A DNA stretch of 64,000 nucleotides, taken from positions 1 through 64,000 of the forward strand of contig NZ_JAHKJW010000004.1 of the NCBI RefSeq assembly GCF_019710745.1. The letters run 5' to 3'. Each line of letters starts with the position of its first letter. Position 1 is the first letter of the stretch. This DNA is from Streptomyces beigongshangae (lineage in GTDB: Bacteria; Actinomycetota; Actinomycetes; Streptomycetales; Streptomycetaceae). The notes under the pieces were generated by a model. That model saw only the letters and a program-made list of their open reading frames with translations, was not told the origin of the DNA and did not search any database. The translations under genes and the position numbers were made by a program. Positions 1-8,396 of the stretch are shown in pieces.

Positions 1-461
1 CCCGGGGGGCCGGCGGCCCCGCTGCGGGCGGCCGCCGGGGGCGGGCCCGCGGGGGCGCGCTCGGGAGCGCCGGCCTGCTGGTTGGCGGAGGAGGCGAGCG
101 TACGGCTGCGGACCCGGTAGAGGCCGGTGTCGAGGTCGTCCGCCTTCTCCAGGTGGACCTTGATGGTGCCCATGAAGGTGTAGCGCTGCTGCTTGGCGTA
201 GTCGCGCACCATGCCGGCCAGCTCGTCGCCGAGCTGGCCCGAGTAGGGGCTGAGCCGCTCGAAGTCCGGCGTGCTCAGCTCCACGATGAAGTCGTTGGGG
301 ACGACGGTCCGGTCGCGGTTCCAGATCGTCGCGTTGTTGTCGCACTCGCGCTGGAGCGCTCCCGCGATCTCCACGGGCTGGACCTCGGACTTGAACACCT
401 TGGCGAAGGTGCCGTTGACCAGACCTTCGAGACGTTGCTCGAACTTCTTCAGGACTCCCAT
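1..461 (-). CDS. fhaA: FhaA-like DUF3662/FHA protein, N-terminal part
   Basis: Only the N-terminal ~153 codons are in the window; the gene runs off the left edge. The ATG at 461 follows a strong ribosome binding site (GGAGGAGGTGCCCC). The visible protein starts MGVLKKFEQRLEGLVNGTF and continues through the DUF3662 domain, with the segments EVQPVEIAGALQRE and VPNDFIVELS. It then enters an Ala/Pro/Gly-rich linker of the kind that leads to a C-terminal FHA domain in this family. Family knowledge: FhaA proteins bind phosphothreonine partners of PknA/PknB-type kinases and act in cell-envelope and division control. The FHA domain itself lies outside the window, so its presence is inferred from the N-terminal family match. 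Confidence 0.88.
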   Translation of the reverse strand, partial: MGVLKKFEQRLEGLVNGTFAKVFKSEVQPVEIAGALQRECDNNATIWNRDRTVVPNDFIVELSTPDFERLSPYSGQLGDELAGMVRDYAKQQRYTFMGTIKVHLEKADDLDTGLYRVRSRTLASSANQQAGAPERAPAGPPPAAARSGAAGPP

Positions 462-1079
462 GGGGCACCTCCTCCTTCGTCGTTGCCCTGGTACTGCTTA
501 CTGATCGTATCCACGCGCCGGGAAATCGGCTGGTTCCCCCTGTCGGCCCGGTCGACGGATGTCGACGCCCGCTGAAGTCCCCTCCCGAAGTTCCCTCCGA
601 AGCTCCCCTTCGAACTCCCCCGGGGCACTCCGTATGGAGAGGATCGTAGAGGTGGCTTCACCACAGTGTCCCGCACCCCGTAGTGGACCCCGGCCCCTCA
701 TGGGGAGATGACCGGGACCGGTACGAGGTTGATACGTGAACCGATTCTGCTCGGCGCGGGGAGGGCGGGAGCGGTGGGAGCGGCGGGGACGGGCGGGGCG
801 GAGGCGGGCGCGGGAGGGGCGCGGGAGGCCGTCCGGCCGGTGGGGCGGGTGCCGGGGGAGGGTCTCCGGCCGGTGGGGCGGGGTGCTGCCGGGAGCTCGC
901 CGGGAGCTTGCCGGAAGCCTGCGGGAAGCCTGTCGACAGGCCGCTGTCCTCCCGCGGCCGCTCCGGGGACCTCGTGCCGCCCCCGGAAACGGATGTGAAT
1001 CCACCCCGACCAGCGTGCTAATCTTCTGCATGTCGGAAGGCGCTCACCCACCTGGTGGGAAACGGACGACACACCCAAT
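462..1079. other. Intergenic region between fhaA and tRNA-Leu
   Basis: About 620 bases with no supportable gene; open frames here are GC-rich shadows with no ribosome binding site. It must hold the leftward fhaA promoter and the rightward tRNA promoter. Just upstream of the tRNA the sequence TGCTAATCTTC (about 1016-1026) could serve as a -10 element for the tRNA. The middle (about 835-930) contains repeated GGCCGGTGGGGCGGG-type GC-rich segments with no evident function. Confidence 0.5.
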
Positions 1080-1166
1080 GCGCGGGTGGCGGAATAGGCA
1101 GACGCGCTGGATTCAGGTTCCAGTGCCCGAAAGGGCGTGGGGGTTCAACTCCCCCCTCGCGCACCA
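1080..1166 (+). tRNA. tRNA-Leu (anticodon CAG)
   Basis: The 87-nt sequence folds as a class II tRNA. The acceptor stem is GCGCGGG paired with CTCGCGC. The anticodon stem CTGGA/TCCAG closes the 7-base loop TTCAGGT, giving anticodon CAG, which reads the common leucine codon CUG. A variable arm follows, then the T stem GGGGG/CCCCC with loop TTCAACT. The discriminator base is A and the 3' CCA is encoded. The long variable arm and the anticodon both support leucine. Confidence 0.95.
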
Positions 1167-1169
1167 CAG

Positions 1170-1222
1170 GAGACGGGTCTCCGCCAGGACGGAAGTTCTG
1201 GCGGGGGCCCGTCTCTCGTTGT
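1170..1222 (+). terminator. Terminator after tRNA-Leu
   Basis: A two-part hairpin directly follows the tRNA. GAGACGGG (1170-1177) pairs with CCCGTCTC (1208-1215), and an inner CCGCCAGGA/TTCTGGCGG stem lies within it. A T-rich run (TCGTTGTTGT) follows. This is the expected intrinsic terminator of the tRNA transcript. Confidence 0.8.
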
Positions 1223-1553
1223 TGTGACAGTTCGTACGGCGGTCCCTCTGTACGGAGGTCTCGCGGGGGATGTTTCCCGGCGGCTCCCCGGCGGCTCCCC
1301 GGCGGCTCTCCGGCGGCTTCTCGACGGTGAGGTATCTCACGGTCGGTGCGGTGCGGTCTGCCGGTTCGGACCAGGTGATCCGCCGGGCGTCCGTCGTACG
1401 GGGGCGATCGTGGTGCAGGGGGCGACCGTGCGGGGACGGCTGTGGTGCAGGGTCGACGGCTGGGGTGCAGGGGTCGTTGCCGTGGACAGGGGTGCGGCCC
1501 GCGTGTCCCGGCCGCGATGGCGGGCCGGGGCACGCGGGCCGTGCGGTACCGGG
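1223..1553. other. Intergenic region between tRNA terminator and azoreductase 3' end
   Basis: About 330 bases with no supportable gene. It contains four near-tandem copies of an 11-base unit, CCGGCGGCTCC, at about 1278-1320. A small dyad, GTGAG-GTAT-CTCAC, sits at 1327-1340, followed by repeats of a GGTGCAGGG motif between 1410 and 1475. I see no promoter or RNA I can support. Confidence 0.45.
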
Positions 1554-2213
1554 TCAGGCGGCGTTCGAGGTGAACTGCCCGGCGAGGGTCCTCCCCCTGG
1601 CGGCCGCGTCCTCCAGGGCCTTGGCGCGGGACGCCTCGGCGAGCGGGACCAGCTCCGCCATCGCCGGCATCTGCGCGGCCATCGTGAGCTCCGGGACGAT
1701 GAACTCGACGTCCATGCCGAGCATGTCCTTGAGGACGGACCCCAGGTAGTTCTGCACGTACTCGTAGCCCTCGCGGGGGGTGCCCGGCCCGTAGGCGCCG
1801 CCGCGGCTGGCCACGACGGTGACGGGGGTGCCCTTGGCCGACGGGGTGTCGCCCGCGGTGCGGCCGACGACGATGATGTTGTCCAGCCACGCCTTGAGCG
1901 TTGACGGGATCGAGAAGTTGTACATGGGCGCGCCGATCAGGACGGCGTCCGCCCGCTCCAGCTCCTCGATGAGCTCCAGGCGCCGGGCGAAGGCGGCGGC
2001 CTGCTCCGGGGTGTGCTCCGACGGATCGGTGAAGGCGGCGCTGTGGGCGTCGGCGGAGATGTGCGGGACGGGGTGCGCGTAGAGGTCGCGGTAGATCACC
2101 GTGCCCTGCGGGTGCTGCTCCTCCCATGCCTGGCGGAAGGCGGCCGTGACGGCGCGGGACGCCGAGGCGGGACCGGGGGAGACGGACGAGTCCAGGTGCA
2201 GCAGGGTGGCCAT
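1554..2213 (-). CDS. FMN-dependent NAD(P)H azoreductase-type flavoprotein
   Basis: A 219-aa flavodoxin-fold protein of the AzoR/NAD(P)H-quinone oxidoreductase family. Family knowledge: these cytosolic homodimers use FMN and NAD(P)H for two-electron reduction of quinones and azo compounds. The early phosphate-binding stretch SSVSPGPASASR (about 9-20) and the FMN-binding PMYNFSIPSTLKAWLD (96-111) are the family signatures. I placed the start at the ATG at 2213 because GGAG lies 6 bases upstream; an in-frame ATG at 2225 has no comparable site. The gene is divergent from an HxlR regulator, a common arrangement for an electrophile- or quinone-responsive pair. The true substrate is unknown. Confidence 0.9.
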   Translation of the reverse strand: MATLLHLDSSVSPGPASASRAVTAAFRQAWEEQHPQGTVIYRDLYAHPVPHISADAHSAAFTDPSEHTPEQAAAFARRLELIEELERADAVLIGAPMYNFSIPSTLKAWLDNIIVVGRTAGDTPSAKGTPVTVVASRGGAYGPGTPREGYEYVQNYLGSVLKDMLGMDVEFIVPELTMAAQMPAMAELVPLAEASRAKALEDAAARGRTLAGQFTSNAA

Positions 2214-2441
2214 GGGGTTCTCCATCAGGTGTGCGAAAGGGCGCGTGAAAGGTCCACGAGGGGTCTGCGAGGGGTCCGCAAGGGGTCCGCAAGGGTTCAC
2301 GGGGTTCGCAGGGGTCGCCGTGGGACGGGTGCCGGCTGGGCCCGGCGCACGTTCACGGCTTGCTTTTTCGTTCGTCACTATGAATAACACAGGAGCTTAC
2401 TTTTTTTCATCCCCACGCGGAAGGGCAAGTACTCTGAAGGC
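2214..2441. promoter_or_regulatory. Divergent azoreductase / HxlR promoter region
   Basis: The 228-bp divergent region is locally AT-rich near 2375-2410 (TATGAATAACACAGG, then a run of seven or more T), unlike its surroundings. Closer to the HxlR start is GCAAGTACTCTG, with the palindromic core AGTACT. HxlR regulators normally bind such intergenic dyads and control the neighbour as well as themselves, so the operator is likely here. The exact site is not proven. Confidence 0.5.
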
Positions 2442-2813
2442 ATGGCGGTGCAGGAAAACCACGACGCTGCGTCGTGCAGACGGGTCGACGACGGCATCAC
2501 CCGTGTCTTCCAGGTGATCGGGAAGCGCTGGACGGGCCCGATCGTGGCCGTACTGCTGCCCGCTCCCGTGCACTTCGCCGACCTGCGCCGCGCCATCCCC
2601 GGCATCAGCGAACGCATGCTCTCCGACCGGCTCACGGAACTGGCGTCGGTCGGAGTGGTGGTGCGGGAGGTCGACGAGGGGCCGCCGCTGCGTGTCTCCT
2701 ACCGGCTGACGGAGGCCGGCTCCGCACTGGAGCCCGCGCTCACCGAACTGGGCGCGTGGGCGAAGAAGTACCTGACGGTGGAGGGCCGTTGCTCGGAGGA
2801 GTTCCGGAAGTAG
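2442..2813 (+). CDS. HxlR-family transcriptional regulator
   Basis: A 123-aa winged-helix protein. The whole length matches the HxlR (DUF24) family: a recognition region around FQVIGKRWTGPIVAVLL, then FADLRRAIPGISERMLSDRLTELASVGVV, and the wing REVDEGPPLRVSYRLTEAG. Family knowledge: these small dimers respond to reactive electrophiles or oxidants, sometimes through a cysteine. Here a Cys is present at residue 12 (in ASCRRVDD), near the N-terminus, and a second in the C-terminal tail (GRCSEEF). The gene is divergent from the azoreductase it probably controls. The Shine-Dalgarno is weak (GAAGG almost touching the ATG), so translation may be leaderless. Confidence 0.9.
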   Translation: MAVQENHDAASCRRVDDGITRVFQVIGKRWTGPIVAVLLPAPVHFADLRRAIPGISERMLSDRLTELASVGVVVREVDEGPPLRVSYRLTEAGSALEPALTELGAWAKKYLTVEGRCSEEFRK

Positions 2814-2998
2814 CGGTGAGTGGTCCGGGGAGGAACACCGCCGGCAGCCGACTGCCGGTTGCTGTCCGTCGGCCGTCGGCCGCGCTGGACCGGCGGGTTT
2901 TCCACAAATGCGGAGTTGTCCACAGGAGCGCACGCGGACCGGGAGCCGGGGGTACGGTCGTCACGAATCGACGTTCGTGCGCGGGGGAGATGGTTCGG

Positions 2999-4471
2999 GT
3001 GAGCGGTACCGACGATGGTGCGGCGGCCGGAGCGGCTGAGGCAGCCGGCTCTGGAGCCGGCTCTGGGGCTGGGGCTGGGGCTGGGGCTGTGAGGATTCCG
3101 CAGGTGCGCGGGTTCGCGCGGCGGCCGGCGGAAGGCTCGTCCAAGGCGGAGGGCAAGGCCCTGCGGGAACGCGTCCCGCGCGGTGCGCACGCGTCGCTGG
3201 AGACGGGCGGCGACCGCCCGGACGCGGTGCGGGCCGTCGAGGAGTCCGGCCGCGGCCGTCTGCCCGAACTCACACCGCTGCGGGTGGGCAGGATGGCGGC
3301 CACGCCGTTCGCCTTCCTGCGCGGTTCGGCCGGCCTCATGGCGTACGACCTGGCGCGTACGCCCGTGACGGGTATCGGCGCCCAGATCTGCGGCGACGCG
3401 CACGCGGGGAACTTCGGCCTGTACGGGGACGCGCGCGGCGGGCTCGTCATCGACCTGAACGACTTCGACGAGACGGTGCACGGGCCGTGGGAGTGGGACC
3501 TCAAACGCCTGGCGACCTCGCTGGTGCTCGCCGCGCGCGAGGCGGGAGCGGACGAGGACACCTGCCGCAAGGCCGCGCACTTCACGGCCGGCTCCTACCG
3601 GCGCACGATGCGGCTGCTCGCGAAGCTCCCGGCCCTGGACGCGTGGAACGCCATCGCGGACGAGGAACTGGTCTCGCACGCCGACGCGCGCGATCTGCTC
3701 GGCACGCTGGAGCGGGTCTCGGAGAAGGCGCGGGGCAACACCAGCGGGCGGTTCGCGGCGAAGTCGACGGAGCGCGTCGAGGACGGGGGATGGCGCTTCG
3801 TCGACGCCCCGCCCGTGCTGCGCCGCGTCGGGGACGGTGAGGCCACCGCGGTCGCGCTGGCCCTGGAGGAGTACCTGGGCACGCTGTCCCCGGACCGCCT
3901 CCCGCTCCTCGCGCGGTACGCGGTGCACGACGTCGCCTTCCGTGTGGTCGGCACCGGAAGCGTGGGCACGCGCTCGTACGTGGTACTGCTCCTCGACCAC
4001 CGGGACGAGCCGCTGGTCCTCCAGGTGAAGGAGGCCCGAGCGTCCGTGCTGGTGCCGTATCTGGACGCGGTCGGCTTCCCGGTGCCGGAGGTCGAGCACG
4101 AGGGCCGCCGGGTCGTCCTCGGCCAGAAGCGCATGCAGGTCGTCAGCGACAACCTCCTGGGCTGGACGACGGTCGAGGGACGCCCGTTCCAGGTGCGGCA
4201 GTTCCGTAACCGCAAGGGCAGCGTCGATCCGGCGGCGCTGGCCGCGGACCAGATAGACGACTACGCCCGGATGACGGGGGCGCTGCTGGCACGGGCGCAC
4301 GCCCACAGCGCCGATCCGTGGTTGCTCTCGGGGTACTGCGGCAAGAACGAGGAGCTGGACGAGGCGATCGCGGACTTCTCGGTGGCGTACGCGGACCGCA
4401 CCGAGGCGGACCACGCGGAGCTCGTGTCGGCCGTGCGGGCGGGGCGGATCGCGGGAGAGCTGGGGGTCTGA
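2999..4471 (+). CDS. DUF2252 family protein
   Basis: About 490 aa, of the DUF2252 family. Recognisable blocks are TPFAFLRGSAGLMAYDLA, ICGDAHAGNFG, VIDLNDFDETVHGPWEWDLK and, near the C-terminus, GALLARAHAHS. The family has been related to the aminoglycoside-phosphotransferase/kinase-like fold, and the conserved HAGN and DxNDFD segments would be the nucleotide/metal-binding parts; no substrate is known to me. I chose the GTG at 2999, about 9 bases after GGGGGAG; an in-frame ATG at 2990 abuts that site. The first ~30 residues are Ala/Gly-rich and low complexity, ending in repeated GAGA. Confidence 0.82.
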   Translation: MSGTDDGAAAGAAEAAGSGAGSGAGAGAGAVRIPQVRGFARRPAEGSSKAEGKALRERVPRGAHASLETGGDRPDAVRAVEESGRGRLPELTPLRVGRMAATPFAFLRGSAGLMAYDLARTPVTGIGAQICGDAHAGNFGLYGDARGGLVIDLNDFDETVHGPWEWDLKRLATSLVLAAREAGADEDTCRKAAHFTAGSYRRTMRLLAKLPALDAWNAIADEELVSHADARDLLGTLERVSEKARGNTSGRFAAKSTERVEDGGWRFVDAPPVLRRVGDGEATAVALALEEYLGTLSPDRLPLLARYAVHDVAFRVVGTGSVGTRSYVVLLLDHRDEPLVLQVKEARASVLVPYLDAVGFPVPEVEHEGRRVVLGQKRMQVVSDNLLGWTTVEGRPFQVRQFRNRKGSVDPAALAADQIDDYARMTGALLARAHAHSADPWLLSGYCGKNEELDEAIADFSVAYADRTEADHAELVSAVRAGRIAGELGV

Positions 4472-4518
4472 GCAGGCGATTTCGGGTGGCGGGCCGGGAC
4501 GTGGCCTAGGCTGGGCGG

Positions 4519-5613
4519 GTGACGACCCCGGAAGCTCACCAGTCCCCGTCCGAGCCGCAGTCCGGGCCGCAGTCCGGGCCCTCCGCGGAGCCGGTCGCCG
4601 GCGCCGGTGCCGAGCCGTTGGCCGGTCCCTCCGGCGAACCCGCCACCGAACCTGCCGACGAGTCGTCCGCCGAGTCGTCTGCCGGGCCCTTCGCCGAGGA
4701 CGGGGCCGCAGCCGGCTCGGAGGCCGGAACCGACACGGAGACCGGCACCGGCACCGGTACCGAAGCCGCGACCGGGGCCGGTGCCGGAGCCGGGGCCGGT
4801 GCTGAGGGTGGTGCTTCGGGGGACGGGGGCGAGCGGCCCGAGGAGCGGTTGGAGCGGGCCGTGCGGGCGGCCGAGCAGGCCCTGATCGAGTTCGAGATCG
4901 CCGTGGAGACGTTCCGGGTCGAGGTGGAGAACTTCTCCCGGCTGCACCACCAGCGGCTCGGGCCGATGTACGCGCGGCTCGACGAGCTGGAGGCGCAGAT
5001 CGCCGAGGCGCGGGCGGCGAGCACCGGTGACCCGGAGGACGTGCGCAAGGCCCAGGAGGCCCGGGCCAGGGTCATGCCGATGCCGGGCATCGAGGAGCTG
5101 TTCCACGACTGGCTCGACTCGGACGGGCTGTCCCCGGAGGCCTCGGCCATGCTGACCGAGCAGCCGGTGCGGCCGCCGCAGCGGGTGCGACCGAGCGACG
5201 AGGCCCGCAAGCTCTACCGGGAGCTCGTCCGCAAGGCACACCCCGACCTCGCGCAGGACGACACGGAGCGCGCGCGGCGCGACGAGTTCATCGCCCGCGT
5301 CAACGCGGCCTACGGCCGGGGGGACGAGGCGCTGCTCCGGGAGCTGTCCGAGGAGTGGGCGGCCGGTCCGGTGCCCGAGGAGTGGCGGCCGAGTCGCAGC
5401 GAGGAGCTCTACGCCCGGCTGGAGTGGCTCGCCCAGCGCAAGGAACTGCTCTCGCTCGTGGCCCGCGACCTGGAGGAGAGCGCGATCGGCGGAATGCTCC
5501 GGATCGCGCCCGACGACCCCGACCGGCTGCTGGAGGAGATCGCCGAGCAACTGCTGGCGCAGGTGAGCGAGCGCGAGGCCGAACTGGCGGGACTGCTCGG
5601 CAGCGACGCCTGA
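4519..5613 (+). CDS. J-domain (DnaJ-like) protein with coiled coil
   Basis: A 364-aa protein starting at GTG 4519. Residues 1-105 are a low-complexity Glu/Pro/Ala/Gly/Thr tail. Residues ~107-165 form a likely coiled coil (ERLERAVRAAEQALIEFE onward). A J-domain core follows at ~227-280 with the invariant HPD tripeptide at ~240-242 in LVRKAHPDLAQDD, then a helical C-terminus. Family knowledge: J proteins stimulate DnaK ATPase and deliver clients. There is no zinc-finger or classical DnaJ C-domain, so this is a type III J protein with an unknown client. The long acidic N-terminus is unusual. Only 63 bases separate it from the downstream rhodanese gene. Confidence 0.8.
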   Translation: MTTPEAHQSPSEPQSGPQSGPSAEPVAGAGAEPLAGPSGEPATEPADESSAESSAGPFAEDGAAAGSEAGTDTETGTGTGTEAATGAGAGAGAGAEGGASGDGGERPEERLERAVRAAEQALIEFEIAVETFRVEVENFSRLHHQRLGPMYARLDELEAQIAEARAASTGDPEDVRKAQEARARVMPMPGIEELFHDWLDSDGLSPEASAMLTEQPVRPPQRVRPSDEARKLYRELVRKAHPDLAQDDTERARRDEFIARVNAAYGRGDEALLRELSEEWAAGPVPEEWRPSRSEELYARLEWLAQRKELLSLVARDLEESAIGGMLRIAPDDPDRLLEEIAEQLLAQVSEREAELAGLLGSDA

Positions 5614-5676
5614 GGATTCCTCCCGGCCGGGCCGCGGCGGACCGGTGTGTCCGGCCGGTCCGGTAGCGTCGGGGGC

Positions 5677-6024
5677 ATGAGTTTCGGAGCTGGTGTGCCC
5701 ACGGTCGAGGTCGGGGATCTCAAGGACGGGGATTTCCTGCTGGACGTCCGTGAGGACGACGAGTGGCAGGCGGGTCACGCCGAAGGGGCGCTGCACATCC
5801 CCATCAGCGAGTTCGTGGCCCGTTACGGCGAACTGACCGAGGCGGCGCCGCAGGACGGCAGGGTCAATGTGATCTGCCGTTCCGGTGGCCGGTCGGCGCA
5901 GGTCGCGATGTACCTGAACCAGCAGGGCGTCGACGCGGTGAACGTCGCCGGCGGCATGCAGGTCTGGGCGGCCGAGGGCCGTCCCGTGGTGGACGCGGAG
6001 GGCAAACCGGGGTCCGTGCTGTAG
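5677..6024 (+). CDS. Single-domain rhodanese-like sulfurtransferase
   Basis: A 115-aa single rhodanese domain with the expected blocks LLDVREDDEWQAGHAEGALHIPI and the active-site loop ICRSGGRSAQ, Cys at residue 67. Family knowledge: the cysteine carries a persulfide in sulfur transfer, or it detoxifies cyanide. The start at 5677 (MSFGAGVP) gives a normal-length domain; an in-frame start at 5647 would only add a glycine-rich tail. The C-terminus ends at VDAEGKPGSVL with no membrane segment, so it is cytosolic. Confidence 0.9.
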   Translation: MSFGAGVPTVEVGDLKDGDFLLDVREDDEWQAGHAEGALHIPISEFVARYGELTEAAPQDGRVNVICRSGGRSAQVAMYLNQQGVDAVNVAGGMQVWAAEGRPVVDAEGKPGSVL

Positions 6025-6105
6025 CGAGCCCGAGCCCGACTTTCGGCCGAGCGCTCCTTCGCCCCTACGGCGTCCCAAGGTGTTCCACGGCGTCCCGCGG
6101 CTTGC

Positions 6106-7254
6106 TCATCCCAGAGGGTGCGCCGCCAGCAGGTCCCCCAGCGTCTCCTCGTGTGCTGCCGCCGGGCCGAGCGAGAGCTCCAGGTGCTTGGCCCAGGCGT
6201 GGTAGCGGTGCAGCGGATATTCGGTGTCCGCGCCGAAGCCCCCGTGCAGGTGCTGGGCGGTCTGCACGACCCGGCGTACGCCCTCGGAGGCCCAGATCTT
6301 GGCGACGGCCACGTCACCGGACGCGGGCAGCGCCCCGCCCGCACCCGTGCCGATGCGCCAGGCGGCCTGCCAGAGGGTCGCCTCCATCGCGCGCAGATCG
6401 ATGTAGCGGTCGGCGGCCTGCACGGCCACGGCCTGGAACGTGGCGATCGGGAAGCCGAACTGCTCCCGCTTGCCGGTGTACTCGCTCGTCATGGCGAGCA
6501 CACGCTCACCGAGTCCGAGGGCCAGCGCGCAGGTCCCGGTGACGAGCAGGTTCCGCAGCCACTCCCAGGCGCCGTCGGCCTCGATGACGTCACCCGCGGG
6601 GACCCGTACGGAATCCAGTCGCAGTTCGCCGAGCGACTCGCCCGTCGTGGAGATCTGCTCGACGAGCACGGCGCCCCGGTGGCCGCGTGGTACGAGGGCC
6701 AGCACGGAGCGGCCCGAACCGGCGTTCGGGCCGGTGTTCAGGGCGGGTACGAGGACGAAGTCGGCGTTCCGCGCCCAGGGGACGGCCGTCTGCAGCCCGT
6801 CCAGTACCCACGCGTCGCCGTCCCGCCGGGCGCTCACGGCGAGTTCGGCGCCGTCGTGGCCGGTGCGGCCGTGCGCGGCGACGGTCAGCACCAGTTCGCC
6901 CCGGCCGGCCCGTGCGAGCAGGCGGGCCCGCAACTCCTCCCCGCCGTACGCCTGTACGGCGACGGCGGCCGCCGTGCTCTCCAGCAGCGGCACCCTGGCG
7001 AGCACCTTCGCAGACTCCCGCAGCACCAGGCACAGGGCGACCACGTCCAGACCGGCGCCGCCGTGGCGCTCGTCGAGCAGCAGACTCAGCAGGTCCGCGT
7101 CGGCGAGCCGGGCCCACAGAACGCGGTCGAAGTCGTCCGCGACGGCGCCCGCGGTCAGCGCGGGACTCGGCACACCGTCCGGCGCGACCCCCGCGAAGAC
7201 CGCCTTCGCCGCTTCCACGGCCGCCTGCTGTTCCTCGCCGAAGGTGAAGTCCAC
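6106..7254 (-). CDS. Acyl-CoA dehydrogenase family protein (catalytic Glu not evident)
   Basis: A 382-aa protein with the acyl-CoA dehydrogenase fold. The FAD-binding GKREQFGFPIATFQAVAVQ and the C-terminal QTAQHLHGGFGADTEYPLHRY are family hallmarks. I chose the GTG at 7254 (VDFTFGEEQQ), preceded by GGAAGG; an in-frame ATG at 7275 (MSWKGG) is the alternative. The C-terminal YEG-type segment that supplies the catalytic glutamate in medium-chain enzymes reads HRYHAWAK here. The helix that carries the base in isovaleryl-type enzymes also lacks an obvious Glu. Family knowledge: actinobacterial heteromeric FadE pairs contain such non-catalytic subunits. No partner FadE lies next to it. Confidence 0.85.
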   Translation of the reverse strand: MDFTFGEEQQAAVEAAKAVFAGVAPDGVPSPALTAGAVADDFDRVLWARLADADLLSLLLDERHGGAGLDVVALCLVLRESAKVLARVPLLESTAAAVAVQAYGGEELRARLLARAGRGELVLTVAAHGRTGHDGAELAVSARRDGDAWVLDGLQTAVPWARNADFVLVPALNTGPNAGSGRSVLALVPRGHRGAVLVEQISTTGESLGELRLDSVRVPAGDVIEADGAWEWLRNLLVTGTCALALGLGERVLAMTSEYTGKREQFGFPIATFQAVAVQAADRYIDLRAMEATLWQAAWRIGTGAGGALPASGDVAVAKIWASEGVRRVVQTAQHLHGGFGADTEYPLHRYHAWAKHLELSLGPAAAHEETLGDLLAAHPLG

Positions 7255-7562
7255 GGTCCCGCCCTTCCAGCTCATCCAGCTCGTCCGGATCGTCCGCGTG
7301 CCTGGCCCGTGCGCGTGCCCGGCCCGTGTGCTCCGTCCGGGTGCCGGGCCGGCCCGGCGGAGCGTCAAGATAGAACAGGTTCTACAAGAAGGGAACGGCG
7401 GTGCGCCGGAAGGGCGGACCCGTAGGGTGTCCACCGCTGTGGACGGCCCCGTGGCCGCCGTGCCCCCTGGGCTGTGCCCGGCGGGTGGGCCTGAGTACCG
7501 TTCCGGTGCGGCCGTCACGGGACGGGCGGCGGTACTCGGCAGACACGGGAAGACGGGACGCA

Positions 7563-8396
7563 ATGGACGCGCACGACGAGGATGCGAACGCCCGGCCCGT
7601 GCCGGGCGAGCCGGTGGCCGCCGTCCCCGGACCTCCTCCGCCCGCCGGTTCCGCCCCCGCCGGTCCTCCGCCCGCCGGTCCTTCGCCCGCCGACGGCTTC
7701 CCTCCTCTTCCCCCCGCTGGCATCGCCGCCCTCTCCCTCCCCTTCCAGATCGCCGCCGCGTTCGCACTGGCGTTCGTCGCCATGGCTGCCTGTGTCCACC
7801 TCGGCATGGTCTTCCTGCACGTCGCGCCGTCGAACACGGTCACCAAGCAGCACGGGCGGACGATCGACGAGTGGATCTACCCGGAGTTCGAGCAGAACTG
7901 GAAGCTCTTCGCGCCCAACCCGCTGCAGCAGAACATCGCGGTCCAGGTGCGTGCCGAGGTGAAGGGCACGGACGGGGCCATCAGGACGACCCGCTGGTAC
8001 GACCTCTCCGCGCTGGACGGCCAAGCCATCGACGGCAATCTGCTGCCCAGCCACACCCAGCAGAACGAACTGCGCCGGGCCTGGGACTTCTTCGTGTCCA
8101 CGCACGACGACGCGAACCGCCCGAACGGTCTGCGCGGCGACCTCTCCGAGCGCTACCTGCGCCGGATCGTGGTCCTGCGTCTCGACCGGGAGGAGGCGGG
8201 CGGTCGGGAGGCCGTGATCCAGCAGGTCCAGGTCCGCTCCCGTACGGTCAACGTGCCGCCGCCCGAGTGGAGCGATGAGCAGGTGTCCGACAAGCCCGTC
8301 CTGCGCCGGCTGCCCTGGTGGCCGGTGTCCGGGACCGACCGGGCGGCCGGGACGCGCCCCGACACCTCCACGGGGACGGCGGCGAGCGCCCGGTGA
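7563..8396 (+). CDS. DUF5819 family membrane protein
   Basis: A 277-aa protein. A Pro/Ala-rich N-terminus is followed by one membrane segment at ~60-90 (IAAAFALAFVAMAACVHLGM). The conserved DUF5819-type region comes next: PSNTVTKQHGRTIDEWIYPE, FEQNWKLFAPNPLQQNIAVQ, and further on WDFFVSTH. The W-K-L-F-A-P-N-P stretch is the strongest signature. The stop overlaps the start of the HTTM gene (GTGA), so the two are translationally coupled and probably act together. No biochemical function is known to me. Confidence 0.78.
   Translation: MDAHDEDANARPVPGEPVAAVPGPPPPAGSAPAGPPPAGPSPADGFPPLPPAGIAALSLPFQIAAAFALAFVAMAACVHLGMVFLHVAPSNTVTKQHGRTIDEWIYPEFEQNWKLFAPNPLQQNIAVQVRAEVKGTDGAIRTTRWYDLSALDGQAIDGNLLPSHTQQNELRRAWDFFVSTHDDANRPNGLRGDLSERYLRRIVVLRLDREEAGGREAVIQQVQVRSRTVNVPPPEWSDEQVSDKPVLRRLPWWPVSGTDRAAGTRPDTSTGTAASAR

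Noticed and set aside
1080..1166. tRNA-Leu 3' end as an integration hotspot with an att duplicate
   Set aside because: I found no second copy of the tRNA 3' end and no integrase gene in the window.
2699..4414. Long minus-strand open frames opposite the DUF2252 gene
   Set aside because: High GC leaves antisense frames open; the translation is Arg/Ala/His-rich with no ribosome binding site or family motif.
5823..6344. Minus-strand frame running past the stop of the acyl-CoA dehydrogenase into the rhodanese gene
   Set aside because: Wrong frame relative to both genes; low-complexity translation.
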